Assembly: GCA_002404345.1 (NCBI GenBank)
Contig: DHJN01000012.1
Coordinates: forward strand, 6,303-16,021
From: Actinobacteria bacterium UBA4719
GTDB taxonomy: Bacteria > Actinomycetota > Actinomycetes > Actinomycetales > Dermatophilaceae
DNA length: 9,719 nt
Direction: 5' to 3'
Every line of letters starts with the position of its first letter. The first letter of the stretch is position 1. Both the position numbers and the translations under genes were made by a program. Below, piece after piece: positions 1-7,742 of this stretch. A model generated the notes under the pieces. It ran no database searches. It was not told the origin of the DNA and was given only the letters and a program-made list of their open reading frames with translations.

Positions 1-501
1 CTCAACCGGCACCCGGACGGCCTGGAGAAGTGCGTCGGCTGCGAGCTGTGCGCCTGGGCCTGTCCAGCCGACGCCATCTACGTCGAGGGCGCCGACAACG
101 ACGACAGCGAGGGGGGGGCGGGCCGGTTCTCACCCGGTGAGCGATACGGCCGCGTCTACCAGATCAACTACCTACGGTGCATCTTCTGCGGCCTGTGCAT
201 CGAGGCCTGTCCCACGCGCGCGCTCACGATGACCAACGTCTACGAGCTGGCCGACGACGACCGGGGCAAGCTGATCTTCGAGAAGAGCCAGCTCCTGGCC
301 CCCGTCCAGGAGGGTATGGTCGTCGCGCCGCACCCGATGGTGGCCGGCCTGCAGGAGCGTGACTACTACCAGGGCAAGGTGGCCAAGGCAACGCCTGCGC
401 AGCGTGCGTGGGCCGACGCCCGCGAGGCCGAGCTCGCCTCAGCCGCTGCGTCAGCTGTCACCTCAGCGAGTGTCACATCAACAGAGGAGAGTGCCCGATG
501 A
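1..501 (+). CDS. nuoI: NADH-quinone oxidoreductase subunit I (NuoI), 5' truncated
   Basis: NuoI is the ferredoxin-like subunit of complex I. It holds two 4Fe-4S clusters (N6a and N6b) that relay electrons across the peripheral arm toward the quinone site, on the cytoplasmic side of the membrane. The reading frame is open from base 1 and gives 166 visible residues; the start and roughly the first 40-50 residues lie outside the window. Two classic CxxCxxCxxxCP motifs are visible: Cys11, 14, 17, 21 and Cys60, 63, 66, 70 of the visible part. They are separated by a Gly/Asp/Ser-rich stretch (about residues 29-48) that looks like the insert common in actinobacterial NuoI. The C-terminal 35 residues are Ala/Ser/Glu-rich and probably disordered. 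The stop TGA overlaps the nuoJ start in ATGA. A run of eight G lies at 111-118 inside the insert. The assignment is secure from the paired cluster motifs and the nuoJKLMN context. Confidence 0.96.
   Translation, partial: LNRHPDGLEKCVGCELCAWACPADAIYVEGADNDDSEGGAGRFSPGERYGRVYQINYLRCIFCGLCIEACPTRALTMTNVYELADDDRGKLIFEKSQLLAPVQEGMVVAPHPMVAGLQERDYYQGKVAKATPAQRAWADAREAELASAAASAVTSASVTSTEESAR
485..490 (+). promoter_or_regulatory. Ribosome binding site of nuoJ
   Basis: AGGAGA lies 7 bases upstream of the ATG at 498. It sets the nuoJ start, because the same frame is open back to an ATG at 408 that would lie deep inside nuoI and has no comparable site. Confidence 0.75.
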
Positions 502-1265
502 CCAGCGGTGGTGAAGCAGTCCTCTTCTGGGTTCTGGCCCCGATCAGCGTGCTCGGTGCCCTCGGACTGGTCTTTGTCAGGAAGGCCGTGCACGCTGCCC
601 TGGGGATGGCGCTCGTCATGATCAACCTGGGCATCTTCTACATCGCCCAGAACGCAGACTTCCTCGGGATCGTGCAGATCTTCGTCTACACCGGCGCGGT
701 GATGATGTTGTTCCTCTTCGTGCTGATGCTGGTCGGCGTCGACTCATCGGACTCCCTGGTCGAGACGATCAAGGGCCAGAAGGCCGCCGGCCTCCTGCTT
801 GCCCTCGGCCTGGGGATCGTGCTGATCGCGGCGATCGGCCAGGTGACGTTCGCCAGCCCCGTCGGCCTGGATCAGGCCAACGCGGACGGCAACATCACCG
901 GTGTGGCCAACCTGATCTTCGGCAAGTACGTCTGGACCTTCGAGGTCAGCAGCGCCTTGCTCATCACCGCAGCTCTTGGCGCCATGGTCCTGGCTCACCG
1001 CGAGCGCCTCTCGCCGCGCCCGACCCAGCGTCAGTGGTCCGAGCGACGCTTCCGCGAGGGCAGGAACCTCGCCGGGCTGCCCGCACCGGGTGTCTATGCC
1101 CGCCACAACGCGGTCGACACCCCGGCCTTGTTGCCTGACGGTACGCCGAGTGAGGCGTCCGTATCTCGGGTGCTCACCGCGCGCAAGCAGGTCACCAGCC
1201 CGGAGCTCTTTGCCGGGGCAGAGCGAGCCATCGCGCGCGACATCGAGGAGGGAACCAACCGATGA
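498..1265 (+). CDS. nuoJ: NADH-quinone oxidoreductase subunit J (NuoJ)
   Basis: NuoJ is a membrane subunit of complex I (mitochondrial ND6 equivalent) that sits between the quinone-binding subunit and the antiporter-like subunits and helps couple electron transfer to proton movement. The 255-residue product has five hydrophobic helices at about residues 8-27, 31-50, 56-80, 95-115 and 149-167. The third contains the conserved stretch around Tyr64-Gly66 ([10 protein letters not shown]), where family members have a pi-bulge. After the last helix comes a charged, soluble tail of about 88 residues (168-255) that is absent from the short E. coli-type protein; actinobacterial NuoJ proteins often have such a tail. 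The start at 498 is chosen over the longer frame because of the Shine-Dalgarno at 485-490 and the ATGA overlap with nuoI. The gene ends in an ATGA overlap with nuoK. The family call is firm; the role of the tail is unknown to me. Confidence 0.95.
   Translation: MTSGGEAVLFWVLAPISVLGALGLVFVRKAVHAALGMALVMINLGIFYIAQNADFLGIVQIFVYTGAVMMLFLFVLMLVGVDSSDSLVETIKGQKAAGLLLALGLGIVLIAAIGQVTFASPVGLDQANADGNITGVANLIFGKYVWTFEVSSALLITAALGAMVLAHRERLSPRPTQRQWSERRFREGRNLAGLPAPGVYARHNAVDTPALLPDGTPSEASVSRVLTARKQVTSPELFAGAERAIARDIEEGTNR
1245..1252 (+). promoter_or_regulatory. Ribosome binding site of nuoK
   Basis: GAGGAGGG, a near-perfect anti-16S match, lies 9 bases upstream of the nuoK ATG at 1262 and inside the last codons of nuoJ. 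It allows independent loading on nuoK as well as coupling through the ATGA overlap. Confidence 0.75.
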
Positions 1266-1561
1266 GCCTGGTCAACTACATCTACCTGTCGACGTTGCTG
1301 TTCGCGATCGGCGGCGCCACAGTGCTGGTGCGCCGCAACGCCATCGTGGTTTTCATGGGTGTCGAGCTGATGCTCAACGCGACCAACCTGGCCTTCGTGA
1401 CCTTCGCGCGCATGCATGGCTCCCTGGACGGTCAGGTCATCGCCCTGTTCGTCATGGTCGTTGCTGCCGCTGAGGTTGTCGTCGGTCTCGCCATCATCAT
1501 GTCCATCTTCCGTGCCCGCCGGTCGGCTTCGGTCGACGCCGCCAACCTGCTGAAGCTGTAA
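1262..1561 (+). CDS. nuoK: NADH-quinone oxidoreductase subunit K (NuoK)
   Basis: NuoK (ND4L equivalent) is a small three-helix membrane subunit of complex I that contributes buried charges to the proton-translocation axis. The protein is 99 residues, the usual family length. Helices lie at about residues 5-22, 28-48 and 58-82. The two functionally important membrane glutamates are present as Glu35 (in [10 protein letters not shown]) and Glu71 (in AAAEVVVG), matching Glu36 and Glu72 of E. coli. The start overlaps the nuoJ stop by four bases and has a strong Shine-Dalgarno. The TAA stop is followed by a 13-base gap before nuoL. The call is secure from length, the glutamates and position. Confidence 0.97.
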   Translation: MSLVNYIYLSTLLFAIGGATVLVRRNAIVVFMGVELMLNATNLAFVTFARMHGSLDGQVIALFVMVVAAAEVVVGLAIIMSIFRARRSASVDAANLLKL

Positions 1562-1574
1562 GGGGCACAAACAC

Positions 1575-3530
1575 ATGCATCTGGTGCAACTCTCCGCTGC
1601 CCATCTGGGCCATATCGCGGGCGCGGCCGCCGTGCCCCCCGCCTCGGGGGCGGCGTCTCTCGCCTGGCTGCTGGTCGCACTCCCGCTGTTGGGGGCGGCC
1701 ATCCTCCTGTTCGGCGGGCGGCGTACCAACGGGTACGGTCCGGTGCTGGCAACAGGTCTGTCCTGGGCGAGCTTCGTCGTCGGGGCGCTGATCTTTATCG
1801 GGATGCTCGGCCGCTCGGGTGAGCAGCGTGCCCAGTCGCTGCACCTGTTCTCTTGGGTGCCTGCCGGGAGCTTCCAGGTGGACGCCGGCCTGCTGGTCGA
1901 CCCGCTGTCCATGGCCTTCGTGCTGCTGGTGACCTTTGTCGGCTCGCTGATCCTGGTCTACTCCCTGGGCTATATGGAGCACGACCCGGACAAGCGCCGC
2001 TTCTTCGCCTATCTCAACCTGTTCGTTGCCTCCATGCTGCTGCTGGTACTGGCCGACTCCTACCTCCTTCTCTACGTCGGCTGGGAAGGCGTGGGTCTGG
2101 CGTCATACCTGCTCATCGGTTTCTGGAACCACAACCCCGTCTACGCGGCAGCGGCCAACAAGGCGTTCGTGGCCAACCGGGTTGGTGACTTCGGCGTGTC
2201 CGTGGCGATCATGCTCATGTTCGTCACGTTCGGCACGGTTAGCTTCTCTGGCGTCAACGCCGGGGTCGCGGGTGCCAACAAGGGCGCGCTCACGGCGATC
2301 GGCCTGATGCTGCTGCTGGGCGCCTGCGGCAAGTCGGCGCAGTTCCCGCTGCAGAGCTGGCTCGGTGACGCGATGGCCGGTCCGACGCCGGTGTCCGCGC
2401 TGATCCACGCCGCGACGATGGTCACCGCCGGTGTCTACCTCGTCGTGCGCAGCCACGCGATCTTCAACGCTTCGCCGACGGCGCAGACCGTCGTGGTCAT
2501 CGTCGGTGCCATCACCCTGGTGTTCGGGGCGGTCGTCGGTTGTGCCAAGGACGACATCAAGAAGGCGCTGGCTGCCTCGACGATGAGCCAGATCGGCTAC
2601 ATGATGCTTGCCGCCGGTCTGGGTCCGGTTGGCTACGCCTTCGCCATCTTCCACCTGCTCAACCATGGCTTCTTCAAGGCCGGGATGTTCCTCGGCGCCG
2701 GTTCGGTCATGCATGGCATGGACGACCAGGTCGACATGCGCCGTTTCGGGAACCTGTCCGGTGCCATGAAGATCACCTGGGTCACCTTCGGCCTGGGCTG
2801 GCTGGCGATCCTCGGCGTGTGGCCGTTCTCGGGTTTCTGGTCCAAGGACAAGATCATCGAGGCAGCGTTCATCGGCGATGGCTGGCGGCCGTGGGTCTTC
2901 GGCTTCGCCGCGCTGATCGGCGCGGGTATCACCGCCTTCTACATGTCGCGTCTCTTCTTCATGACCTTCCATGGCAGGAAACGCTGGCCCAAGGAAGCCC
3001 ATCCACACGAGTCTCCCAAGAGGATGACCATCCCGATGATCATCCTGGCCGTGGGCTCGGCCTTCCTGGGCCTGGTCCTGGGCCCGACCGGCGCCATCCA
3101 GACCTGGCTCGAGCCAGTCGTCGGCGTTGGTGTCGAGGGCGAGAGCCCGGTGATCGCCGTCCCGGTGCTGACGATTCTGACGCTCCTCGTCGTTGCGTCA
3201 GGTCTAGGCCTTGCCTGGATGCGCTACTGGCGGGACGTGGTTCCTGTGGTTGCCCCGCTGGGGTCGCAGCTGACCCGGGCTGCGCGCAAGGACCTCTACC
3301 AGGACGACGTCAACGAGGGGTTGTTGATGCGTCCCGGTCTGTACCTGACCCGCTCGCTGGTCTTCTTCGACAACAAGGGTGTTGACGGGGCAGTCGGCGG
3401 TCTGGCAGCTCTTATCGGCGGTACCTCGGCGCGAGTGCGCCGGGTTCAGAACGGTTTCGTACGTTCGTATGCCCTGACGATGCTGGTTGGCGTCGTCGTG
3501 ATCCTCGGTGCCGTGTGGGTGGTGCAGTGA
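1575..3530 (+). CDS. nuoL: NADH-quinone oxidoreductase subunit L (NuoL)
   Basis: NuoL (ND5 equivalent) is the most distal antiporter-like proton-pumping subunit of complex I and carries the long lateral helix that runs along the membrane arm. The 651-residue product matches the family's length. Key residues are visible: Glu171 in YVGWEGVGL (E. coli Glu144), Lys253 in the [18 protein letters not shown] motif (E. coli Lys229), His278 in ALIHAATMV, and Lys369 in [10 protein letters not shown]. An NRVGDFG motif lies at 201-207. The C-terminal part (about 550-651) is amphipathic, consistent with the lateral helix, and ends in a final hydrophobic helix (632-650). The first hydrophobic helix begins near residue 28, after an Ala-rich leader. 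An AGGGG at 1561-1565 precedes the ATG by 9 bases; a GTG at 1584 is a less likely alternative start. The stop overlaps nuoM in TGATG. Confidence 0.97.
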   Translation: MHLVQLSAAHLGHIAGAAAVPPASGAASLAWLLVALPLLGAAILLFGGRRTNGYGPVLATGLSWASFVVGALIFIGMLGRSGEQRAQSLHLFSWVPAGSFQVDAGLLVDPLSMAFVLLVTFVGSLILVYSLGYMEHDPDKRRFFAYLNLFVASMLLLVLADSYLLLYVGWEGVGLASYLLIGFWNHNPVYAAAANKAFVANRVGDFGVSVAIMLMFVTFGTVSFSGVNAGVAGANKGALTAIGLMLLLGACGKSAQFPLQSWLGDAMAGPTPVSALIHAATMVTAGVYLVVRSHAIFNASPTAQTVVVIVGAITLVFGAVVGCAKDDIKKALAASTMSQIGYMMLAAGLGPVGYAFAIFHLLNHGFFKAGMFLGAGSVMHGMDDQVDMRRFGNLSGAMKITWVTFGLGWLAILGVWPFSGFWSKDKIIEAAFIGDGWRPWVFGFAALIGAGITAFYMSRLFFMTFHGRKRWPKEAHPHESPKRMTIPMIILAVGSAFLGLVLGPTGAIQTWLEPVVGVGVEGESPVIAVPVLTILTLLVVASGLGLAWMRYWRDVVPVVAPLGSQLTRAARKDLYQDDVNEGLLMRPGLYLTRSLVFFDNKGVDGAVGGLAALIGGTSARVRRVQNGFVRSYALTMLVGVVVILGAVWVVQ

Positions 3531-5065
3531 TGTCCAACTTTCCTTGGCTGACCACGATCGGCCTGATTCCGCTGGTTGGTGCGCTCGTCGTCGCCTTCCT
3601 GCCCGCGAGCCTGGCCGACAGGGCCAAGCAGATCGCGCTGGGGTTCTCCGTCGTCGCGCTGCTCTTCACCGTGGCTGCCGCCCTCGAGTTCGAGGTCGAC
3701 TCCACCCAGCAGTTCCAGCTCCAGGAGAAGCACTCCTGGATCAAGCAGTTCGGGGTGAGCTACGCCGTCGGAGTGGACGGCATCGCGCTCGTCCTGATCG
3801 TGATGGCTGCGATCCTCGTCCCCGTCTGCCTGCTTGCCGCATGGCATGACGTGCCCGAGGTCGGGAAGCGCCAGCAGACGTACTTCGCCCTCATGCTGGT
3901 CCTCGAGACCTTCATGATCGGTGTCTTCTCGGCGACTGACGTGTTCTTGTTCTACGTCTTCTTCGAGGCGATGCTGATCCCGGTCTACTTCCTGATCGGC
4001 TCGTACGGCGGTCCCCGCCGGCAGTACGCCGCGGTCAAGTTCTTGCTGTTCTCGCTGCTTGGCGGGCTCGTCATGCTGGTCGCCGTCATCGCGCTCTACC
4101 AGAACGGTCCTGGTGGCGCCGACGGCTTCCTCGTCGAGAAGCTGACCGGCCTCAAGCTCGACCAGACCGCCGGTCGCCTGATGTTCCTCGGTTTCTTCTT
4201 CGCCTTTGCCGTCAAGGCGCCGATGTGGCCGGTCCACACCTGGCTGCCGGACGCGGCGACCGAGGCTCGCCCGGCCACGGCTGTGCTGCTGGTCGGTGTG
4301 CTCGACAAGGTCGGTACCTACGGGATGATCCGCTTCTGCCTGCAGATGTTCCCCGAAGCCAGCACGTGGGCCACGCCCGCGATCATCGTGCTCGCGGTCA
4401 TCTCGGTCCTCTACGGAGCGCTGCTCGCGATCGGCCAGACCGACATCATGCGGCTGATCGCCTACACCTCGATCAGCCACTTCGGCTTCATCGTGCTCGG
4501 CATCTTCGCCATGACCTCGGTGGGCACCGCAGGATCGGCGCTCTACATGGTCAACCACGGTTTCACCACGGCCGCGTTGTTCCTCGTGGCGGCGATGCTC
4601 ATCCGCCGTCGGGGCAGCAAGCGCATCCCGGACTTCGGCGGTTGGCAGCGAGTGACCCCGGTGCTCGCCGGCGTGTTCCTTATCTCCGGCATGTCCGGTC
4701 TGGCCCTGCCTGGCCTGAACTCCTTCATCTCGGAGTTCCTTGTCCTGGTGGGTACGTTCCAGCGCTACCGGGTTGCCGCGGTGCTGGCCACCGCCGGCAT
4801 CATCCTGGCGGCGCTCTACATCCTGCTCATGTACCAGCGCATGATGACCGGGCCCAAGCCCGAGGCTGCCGCCGGCACCCCGGATCTGTCCCACCGCGAG
4901 AAGTGGGTCGTTGCACCCTTGATCGCCGTGTTCATCGTCCTGGGCTTCTATCCCAAGCCGGTCCTCGAGGTGATCAACCCCGCGGTCGCCAGGACCTTGC
5001 ACTACGTGGGCGTCACCGACCCGGCACCGACGCACCCCGGAACTGCTGAAGGAGCTGTCAAGTGA
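3530..5065 (+). CDS. nuoM: NADH-quinone oxidoreductase subunit M (NuoM)
   Basis: NuoM (ND4 equivalent) is the middle antiporter-like proton-pumping subunit of complex I. The 511-residue, highly hydrophobic protein has the family's key charges: Glu146 in YVFFEAMLIP (E. coli Glu144), Lys229 in FAVKAPMWPVHTWLPDA (E. coli Lys234), Lys260 in VLDKVGTYGMIRF (E. coli Lys265) and Glu402 in NSFISEFLVL (E. coli Glu407). The start is placed at the ATG sharing base 3530 with the nuoL stop (TGATG). In-frame GTG codons at 3527 and 3515 are possible but lie inside nuoL and are not better supported. No strong Shine-Dalgarno is visible, so translation probably depends on termination-reinitiation from nuoL. The gene ends in a GTGA overlap with nuoN. 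Confidence 0.96.
   Translation: MSNFPWLTTIGLIPLVGALVVAFLPASLADRAKQIALGFSVVALLFTVAAALEFEVDSTQQFQLQEKHSWIKQFGVSYAVGVDGIALVLIVMAAILVPVCLLAAWHDVPEVGKRQQTYFALMLVLETFMIGVFSATDVFLFYVFFEAMLIPVYFLIGSYGGPRRQYAAVKFLLFSLLGGLVMLVAVIALYQNGPGGADGFLVEKLTGLKLDQTAGRLMFLGFFFAFAVKAPMWPVHTWLPDAATEARPATAVLLVGVLDKVGTYGMIRFCLQMFPEASTWATPAIIVLAVISVLYGALLAIGQTDIMRLIAYTSISHFGFIVLGIFAMTSVGTAGSALYMVNHGFTTAALFLVAAMLIRRRGSKRIPDFGGWQRVTPVLAGVFLISGMSGLALPGLNSFISEFLVLVGTFQRYRVAAVLATAGIILAALYILLMYQRMMTGPKPEAAAGTPDLSHREKWVVAPLIAVFIVLGFYPKPVLEVINPAVARTLHYVGVTDPAPTHPGTAEGAVK
5048..5054 (+). promoter_or_regulatory. Ribosome binding site of nuoN
   Basis: GAAGGAG lies 7 bases upstream of the GTG at 5062. It supports GTG as the nuoN start even though it overlaps the nuoM stop. 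Confidence 0.75.
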
Positions 5066-6621
5066 TCGCCTCCCTGACCGGGCTGACCACGGCGTTCGTC
5101 GCCACAAAGATCAACTACGGCGCGGTCCTGCCGATGCTGGTCGTCTTCGGTGCGGCCATGATCGGTGTCCTCGTGGAGGCCTTCGCGCCCAGGACCCTGC
5201 GGTACGCCGCACAGGTGGGCGTAGCGCTCGTGGGCCTGATCGCCGCGCTGGTCGCCGTGGCCCTCGGCGCGGGGCACCAGGGCAGCACGCTCGCCGGCGC
5301 TGTGGTCGTCGACGGACCCGCTCTGTTCCTTCAGGGCACGATCCTGGTGCTGTCGGTCCTGAGCGTGCTCACCATGGCCGAGCGTTTCGACGGTACCGGC
5401 GCTGACGCGTTCACCGCGCAGGGTGCGTCGGCGCCCGGTTCCGCGCAGGAAGCCGCTGCGGTGCGTGCCGGTGCGACCACGACCGAGGTCTTCCCGCTGA
5501 TGATGTTCGCGGTCGGGGGCATGTTGCTCTTCCCGGCTGCGGGCGACCTGTTGACCATGTTTGTGGCGCTGGAGGTCCTCTCGCTGCCGCTGTACATCCT
5601 CTCCGGGCTGGCTCGGCGCCGCCGTCTGCTCTCCCAGGAAGCGTCCCTGAAGTACTTCCTGCTGGGAGCCTTCTCGTCGGCCTTCTTCCTGTTCGGTTCG
5701 GCGCTGCTGTTCGGCTACTCCGGCTCGATGGACCTTGGCGTCATCGCCCAGGCCATCGGCACGCAGTCCGGCATGGACGGTCTGCTGGTCCCCGGCGTGC
5801 TGCTCGTGCTGGTCGGCCTCCTCTTCAAGATCGGTGCCGTGCCCTTCCACTCGTGGACCCCCGACGTCTACCAGGGGGCACCCACCCCGGTCACCGGCTT
5901 CATGGCCGCCTGCACCAAGGTCGCCGCGTTCGGTGCGATCCTGCGTTTCGTCTACGTCGGTGTGGCGAACAGTCGCTGGGACTGGCAGCCGGGGCTGTGG
6001 GCGGTCGCCATCCTGACCATGGTCGTGGGCGCGGTCCTCGCAGTCACCCAGACAGACGTCAAGCGGCTGCTGGCGTACTCGTCGATCGCGCACGCCGGAT
6101 TCGTCCTGACCGGTCTGTTGGCCTTCGACAAGGTTGGCGTCTCCTCGGTGATGTTCTACCTCGTGGCTTACGGCTTCAGCACCATCGCGGCCTTCGCCAT
6201 CGTCTCGATGGTCCGCGACGGCGGCTCGGAAGCCACCCACCTGTCTCAGTGGGCCGGGCTGGGCAAGAACCACCCGGTCGTCGCCGGTGTCTTCGCCTTC
6301 CTGCTCCTGGCCTTCGCCGGTATCCCGCTGACCTCGGGCTTCACCGCCAAGTTCGCGGTGTTCTCTGCGGCGGTCGCTCACGGCGCGACGGTCCTGGCTG
6401 TCGTCGGTGTGCTGTCCAGCGCCATCGCCGCCTTCGTCTACGTCCGGATCATCGTGCTCATGTACTTCTCCGAGCCGGCGGGCGGCTCAGTCCGTGCGGT
6501 CTCGCCGTCGATCCTGACCACGCTGGCGGTCGCGATTGGTGTTCTCGTGACACTGGGGCTCGGCGTCGCGCCCGCTCCGCTGCTGGACCTCGCGGCCCGT
6601 TCGGCATTGTTCGTCCGATGA
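5062..6621 (+). CDS. nuoN: NADH-quinone oxidoreductase subunit N (NuoN)
   Basis: NuoN (ND2 equivalent) is the antiporter-like proton-pumping subunit closest to NuoK in the complex I membrane arm. The 519-residue protein keeps the expected charges: Glu171 in FVALEVLSLP (E. coli Glu133), Lys256 in LLFKIGAVPFHSWTPDVY (E. coli Lys217), Lys286 in ACTKVAAFGA (E. coli Lys247) and Lys430 in GFTAKFAVFS (E. coli Lys395). A hydrophilic Ala/Gly-rich segment at about residues 107-142 enlarges the loop before the helix that starts near Phe144. It is longer than in the E. coli protein, and similar inserts occur in actinobacterial NuoN. The GTG start is supported by a good Shine-Dalgarno and the GTGA overlap with nuoM. 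The stop overlaps the next gene in ATGA, so the nuo operon runs directly into the prenyl synthase. Confidence 0.96.
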   Translation: MIASLTGLTTAFVATKINYGAVLPMLVVFGAAMIGVLVEAFAPRTLRYAAQVGVALVGLIAALVAVALGAGHQGSTLAGAVVVDGPALFLQGTILVLSVLSVLTMAERFDGTGADAFTAQGASAPGSAQEAAAVRAGATTTEVFPLMMFAVGGMLLFPAAGDLLTMFVALEVLSLPLYILSGLARRRRLLSQEASLKYFLLGAFSSAFFLFGSALLFGYSGSMDLGVIAQAIGTQSGMDGLLVPGVLLVLVGLLFKIGAVPFHSWTPDVYQGAPTPVTGFMAACTKVAAFGAILRFVYVGVANSRWDWQPGLWAVAILTMVVGAVLAVTQTDVKRLLAYSSIAHAGFVLTGLLAFDKVGVSSVMFYLVAYGFSTIAAFAIVSMVRDGGSEATHLSQWAGLGKNHPVVAGVFAFLLLAFAGIPLTSGFTAKFAVFSAAVAHGATVLAVVGVLSSAIAAFVYVRIIVLMYFSEPAGGSVRAVSPSILTTLAVAIGVLVTLGLGVAPAPLLDLAARSALFVR

Positions 6622-7649
6622 CTGAGGCGTCACCGACTCTGGCGCTGCCCACCGCATCGCCGGAGCTGGCCGCGCGGTTGTGGGGCGGGCTCGTGGCTGT
6701 CGATGCCCTGCTGCGCAGTGTCGTCGACCACGAGGACCCCTTCATCGCCCAGGCGTCGTTGCACCTGTCGGAGGCCGGGGGCAAGCGTTTGCGGCCGATG
6801 CTCACGCTGCTGGCGGCCGAGCTCGGCAACGGGATCAACGATGACGTCATCACCGCGGCAACCGGCGTCGAGCTGACTCACCTCGCCTCGCTGTATCACG
6901 ATGACGTGATGGACGAGGCCGACCTGCGCCGGGGTGTGGTCAGCGCCAACGCGCGGTACGGCAACTCGAACGCGATCCTGGTCGGCGACCTGCTCTTCGG
7001 TAAGGCCTCCGAGCTGGTCGCAGGGTTGGGGGCCGAGGCCGTCAAGATCCAGGCGCAGACGTTCGTACGACTGTGCTCTGGGCAGATCCGCGACGACCGC
7101 CCGGCGCCCGAGGGTGTCGACCCGATCGACTACTACCTTGGCGTGCTCGCCGACAAGACCGGTGTGCTCATCGCTACGGCGGCCCGCTACGGCGCGATAT
7201 TCGGCGGCTGCCCGGCCGAGACGGTGGACATCATGCGCCGGTATGGCGAGCGGCTCGGTATCGCTTTCCAGCTTGCCGATGACCTGCTCGACATCTCCTC
7301 GGGCCCGGGGGAGTCCGGCAAGGAGCCCGGCACGGATCTGCGTGAGGGCGTGGCGACCCTGCCGGTGCTGTTGGTGCGCCAATCGACCGATCCTGCTGAT
7401 GACCGCCTCAAAGAGCTGGTCGGCGCCGGCTCCGACTTGCGAGTTGACGCGCGGCATGCCGAGGCCCTCGGTCTGCTGCGGGCCCATCCGGCCATGGGCG
7501 AGGCGCGAGAGCGCACGAAGACCGTGGCCCGCGAAGCGCAGGAGCTTCTGGCTCCGCTGGCCATCGGGCTGCCGGCTGACTCACCTGCTCAGGATTCGAT
7601 CACGGCCCTGTCGGCGCTGGTCGAGAGTGTGGTCAACCGCGCTGGATAG
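6618..7649 (+). CDS. Long-chain polyprenyl diphosphate synthase
   Basis: This is a trans-isoprenyl diphosphate synthase that adds isopentenyl diphosphate units to an allylic primer. The 343-residue product has GGKRLRP at 54-60, the first Asp-rich motif DDVMD at 95-99 followed by RR (104-105), and the second Asp-rich motif DDLLD at 221-225. The residues four and five positions before the first Asp motif are small (Ser91, Ala90) rather than aromatic, which by the known chain-length rule points to a long product. Its place directly after nuoN, with an ATGA overlap and no separate Shine-Dalgarno, suggests that the product is the menaquinone side chain (hepta- to nonaprenyl), the menaquinone being the electron acceptor of the upstream complex. 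Product length is inferred. The ATG at 6618 fits the family N terminus; the frame is also open upstream, inside nuoN. The last codons (VNRAG-stop) form the first unit of a tandem repeat. Confidence 0.93.
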   Translation: MTEASPTLALPTASPELAARLWGGLVAVDALLRSVVDHEDPFIAQASLHLSEAGGKRLRPMLTLLAAELGNGINDDVITAATGVELTHLASLYHDDVMDEADLRRGVVSANARYGNSNAILVGDLLFGKASELVAGLGAEAVKIQAQTFVRLCSGQIRDDRPAPEGVDPIDYYLGVLADKTGVLIATAARYGAIFGGCPAETVDIMRRYGERLGIAFQLADDLLDISSGPGESGKEPGTDLREGVATLPVLLVRQSTDPADDRLKELVGAGSDLRVDARHAEALGLLRAHPAMGEARERTKTVAREAQELLAPLAIGLPADSPAQDSITALSALVESVVNRAG

Positions 7650-7736
7650 CTCGTCAACTGCGCTGGATAGCTCGTCAACTGCGCTGGATAGCTCGTCAAC
7701 TGCGCTGGATAGCTCGTCAACCGCGCGGGCTAGCCG
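7632..7736 (+). repeat. Five-copy 21-bp tandem repeat containing in-frame stop codons
   Basis: Five head-to-tail 21-bp units lie at 7632-7652, 7653-7673, 7674-7694, 7695-7715 and 7716-7736. The unit reads GTCAAC(C/T)GCGC followed by TGGATAGCTC. Units 2-4 are identical. Unit 1 differs by one base (C for T at position 7). Unit 5 has that same C and several changes in its second half (ending GGGCTAGCCG). Unit 1 is coding: it supplies V-N-R-A-G-stop of the prenyl synthase. Because 21 is a multiple of 3, every unit has TAG in the prenyl synthase frame (7647, 7668, 7689, 7710, 7731), so the protein ends identically at any copy number. The array fills almost the whole 93-base gap before the convergent rarD gene. 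Nothing in it resembles a CRISPR or an attachment site. Confidence 0.95.
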
Positions 7737-7741
7737 TGCGG
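7721..7741. terminator. GC-rich hairpin between convergent genes, probable bidirectional terminator
   Basis: CCGCGCGG (7721-7728) and CCGTGCGG (7734-7741) can pair as an 8-bp stem with one G-U wobble, closing a 5-base GCTAG loop. It sits after the prenyl synthase stop and immediately before the rarD stop (7743-7745, read on the - strand). There is no T-run on either side, as is common for high-GC actinobacterial terminators, so termination efficiency is uncertain. It overlaps the diverged fifth unit of the 21-bp repeat. Confidence 0.6.
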
Positions 7742-7742
7742 C

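Noticed and set aside
2103..3008. 301-codon - strand open frame opposite nuoL
   Set aside because: Charged low-complexity shadow of NuoL; no supporting start signal or domain.
3446..5107. 553-codon - strand open frame opposite nuoM
   Set aside because: Its composition (Asp, Glu, His, Arg, Gln-rich, no recognisable domain) is typical of the antisense of a high-GC membrane protein gene. The + strand frame has clear NuoM motifs.
5002..6381. 459-codon - strand open frame opposite nuoN
   Set aside because: Same antisense-of-high-GC pattern; no domain, and the opposite strand encodes an unmistakable NuoN.
7632..7736. Possible CRISPR array
   Set aside because: The units are contiguous with no unique spacers, only 21 bp long, partly coding, and no cas genes are nearby.
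7632..7736. Programmed TAG readthrough of the prenyl synthase
   Set aside because: Five successive in-frame TAG codons make a useful readthrough product very unlikely, and the added residues would just repeat L-V-N-C-A-G.
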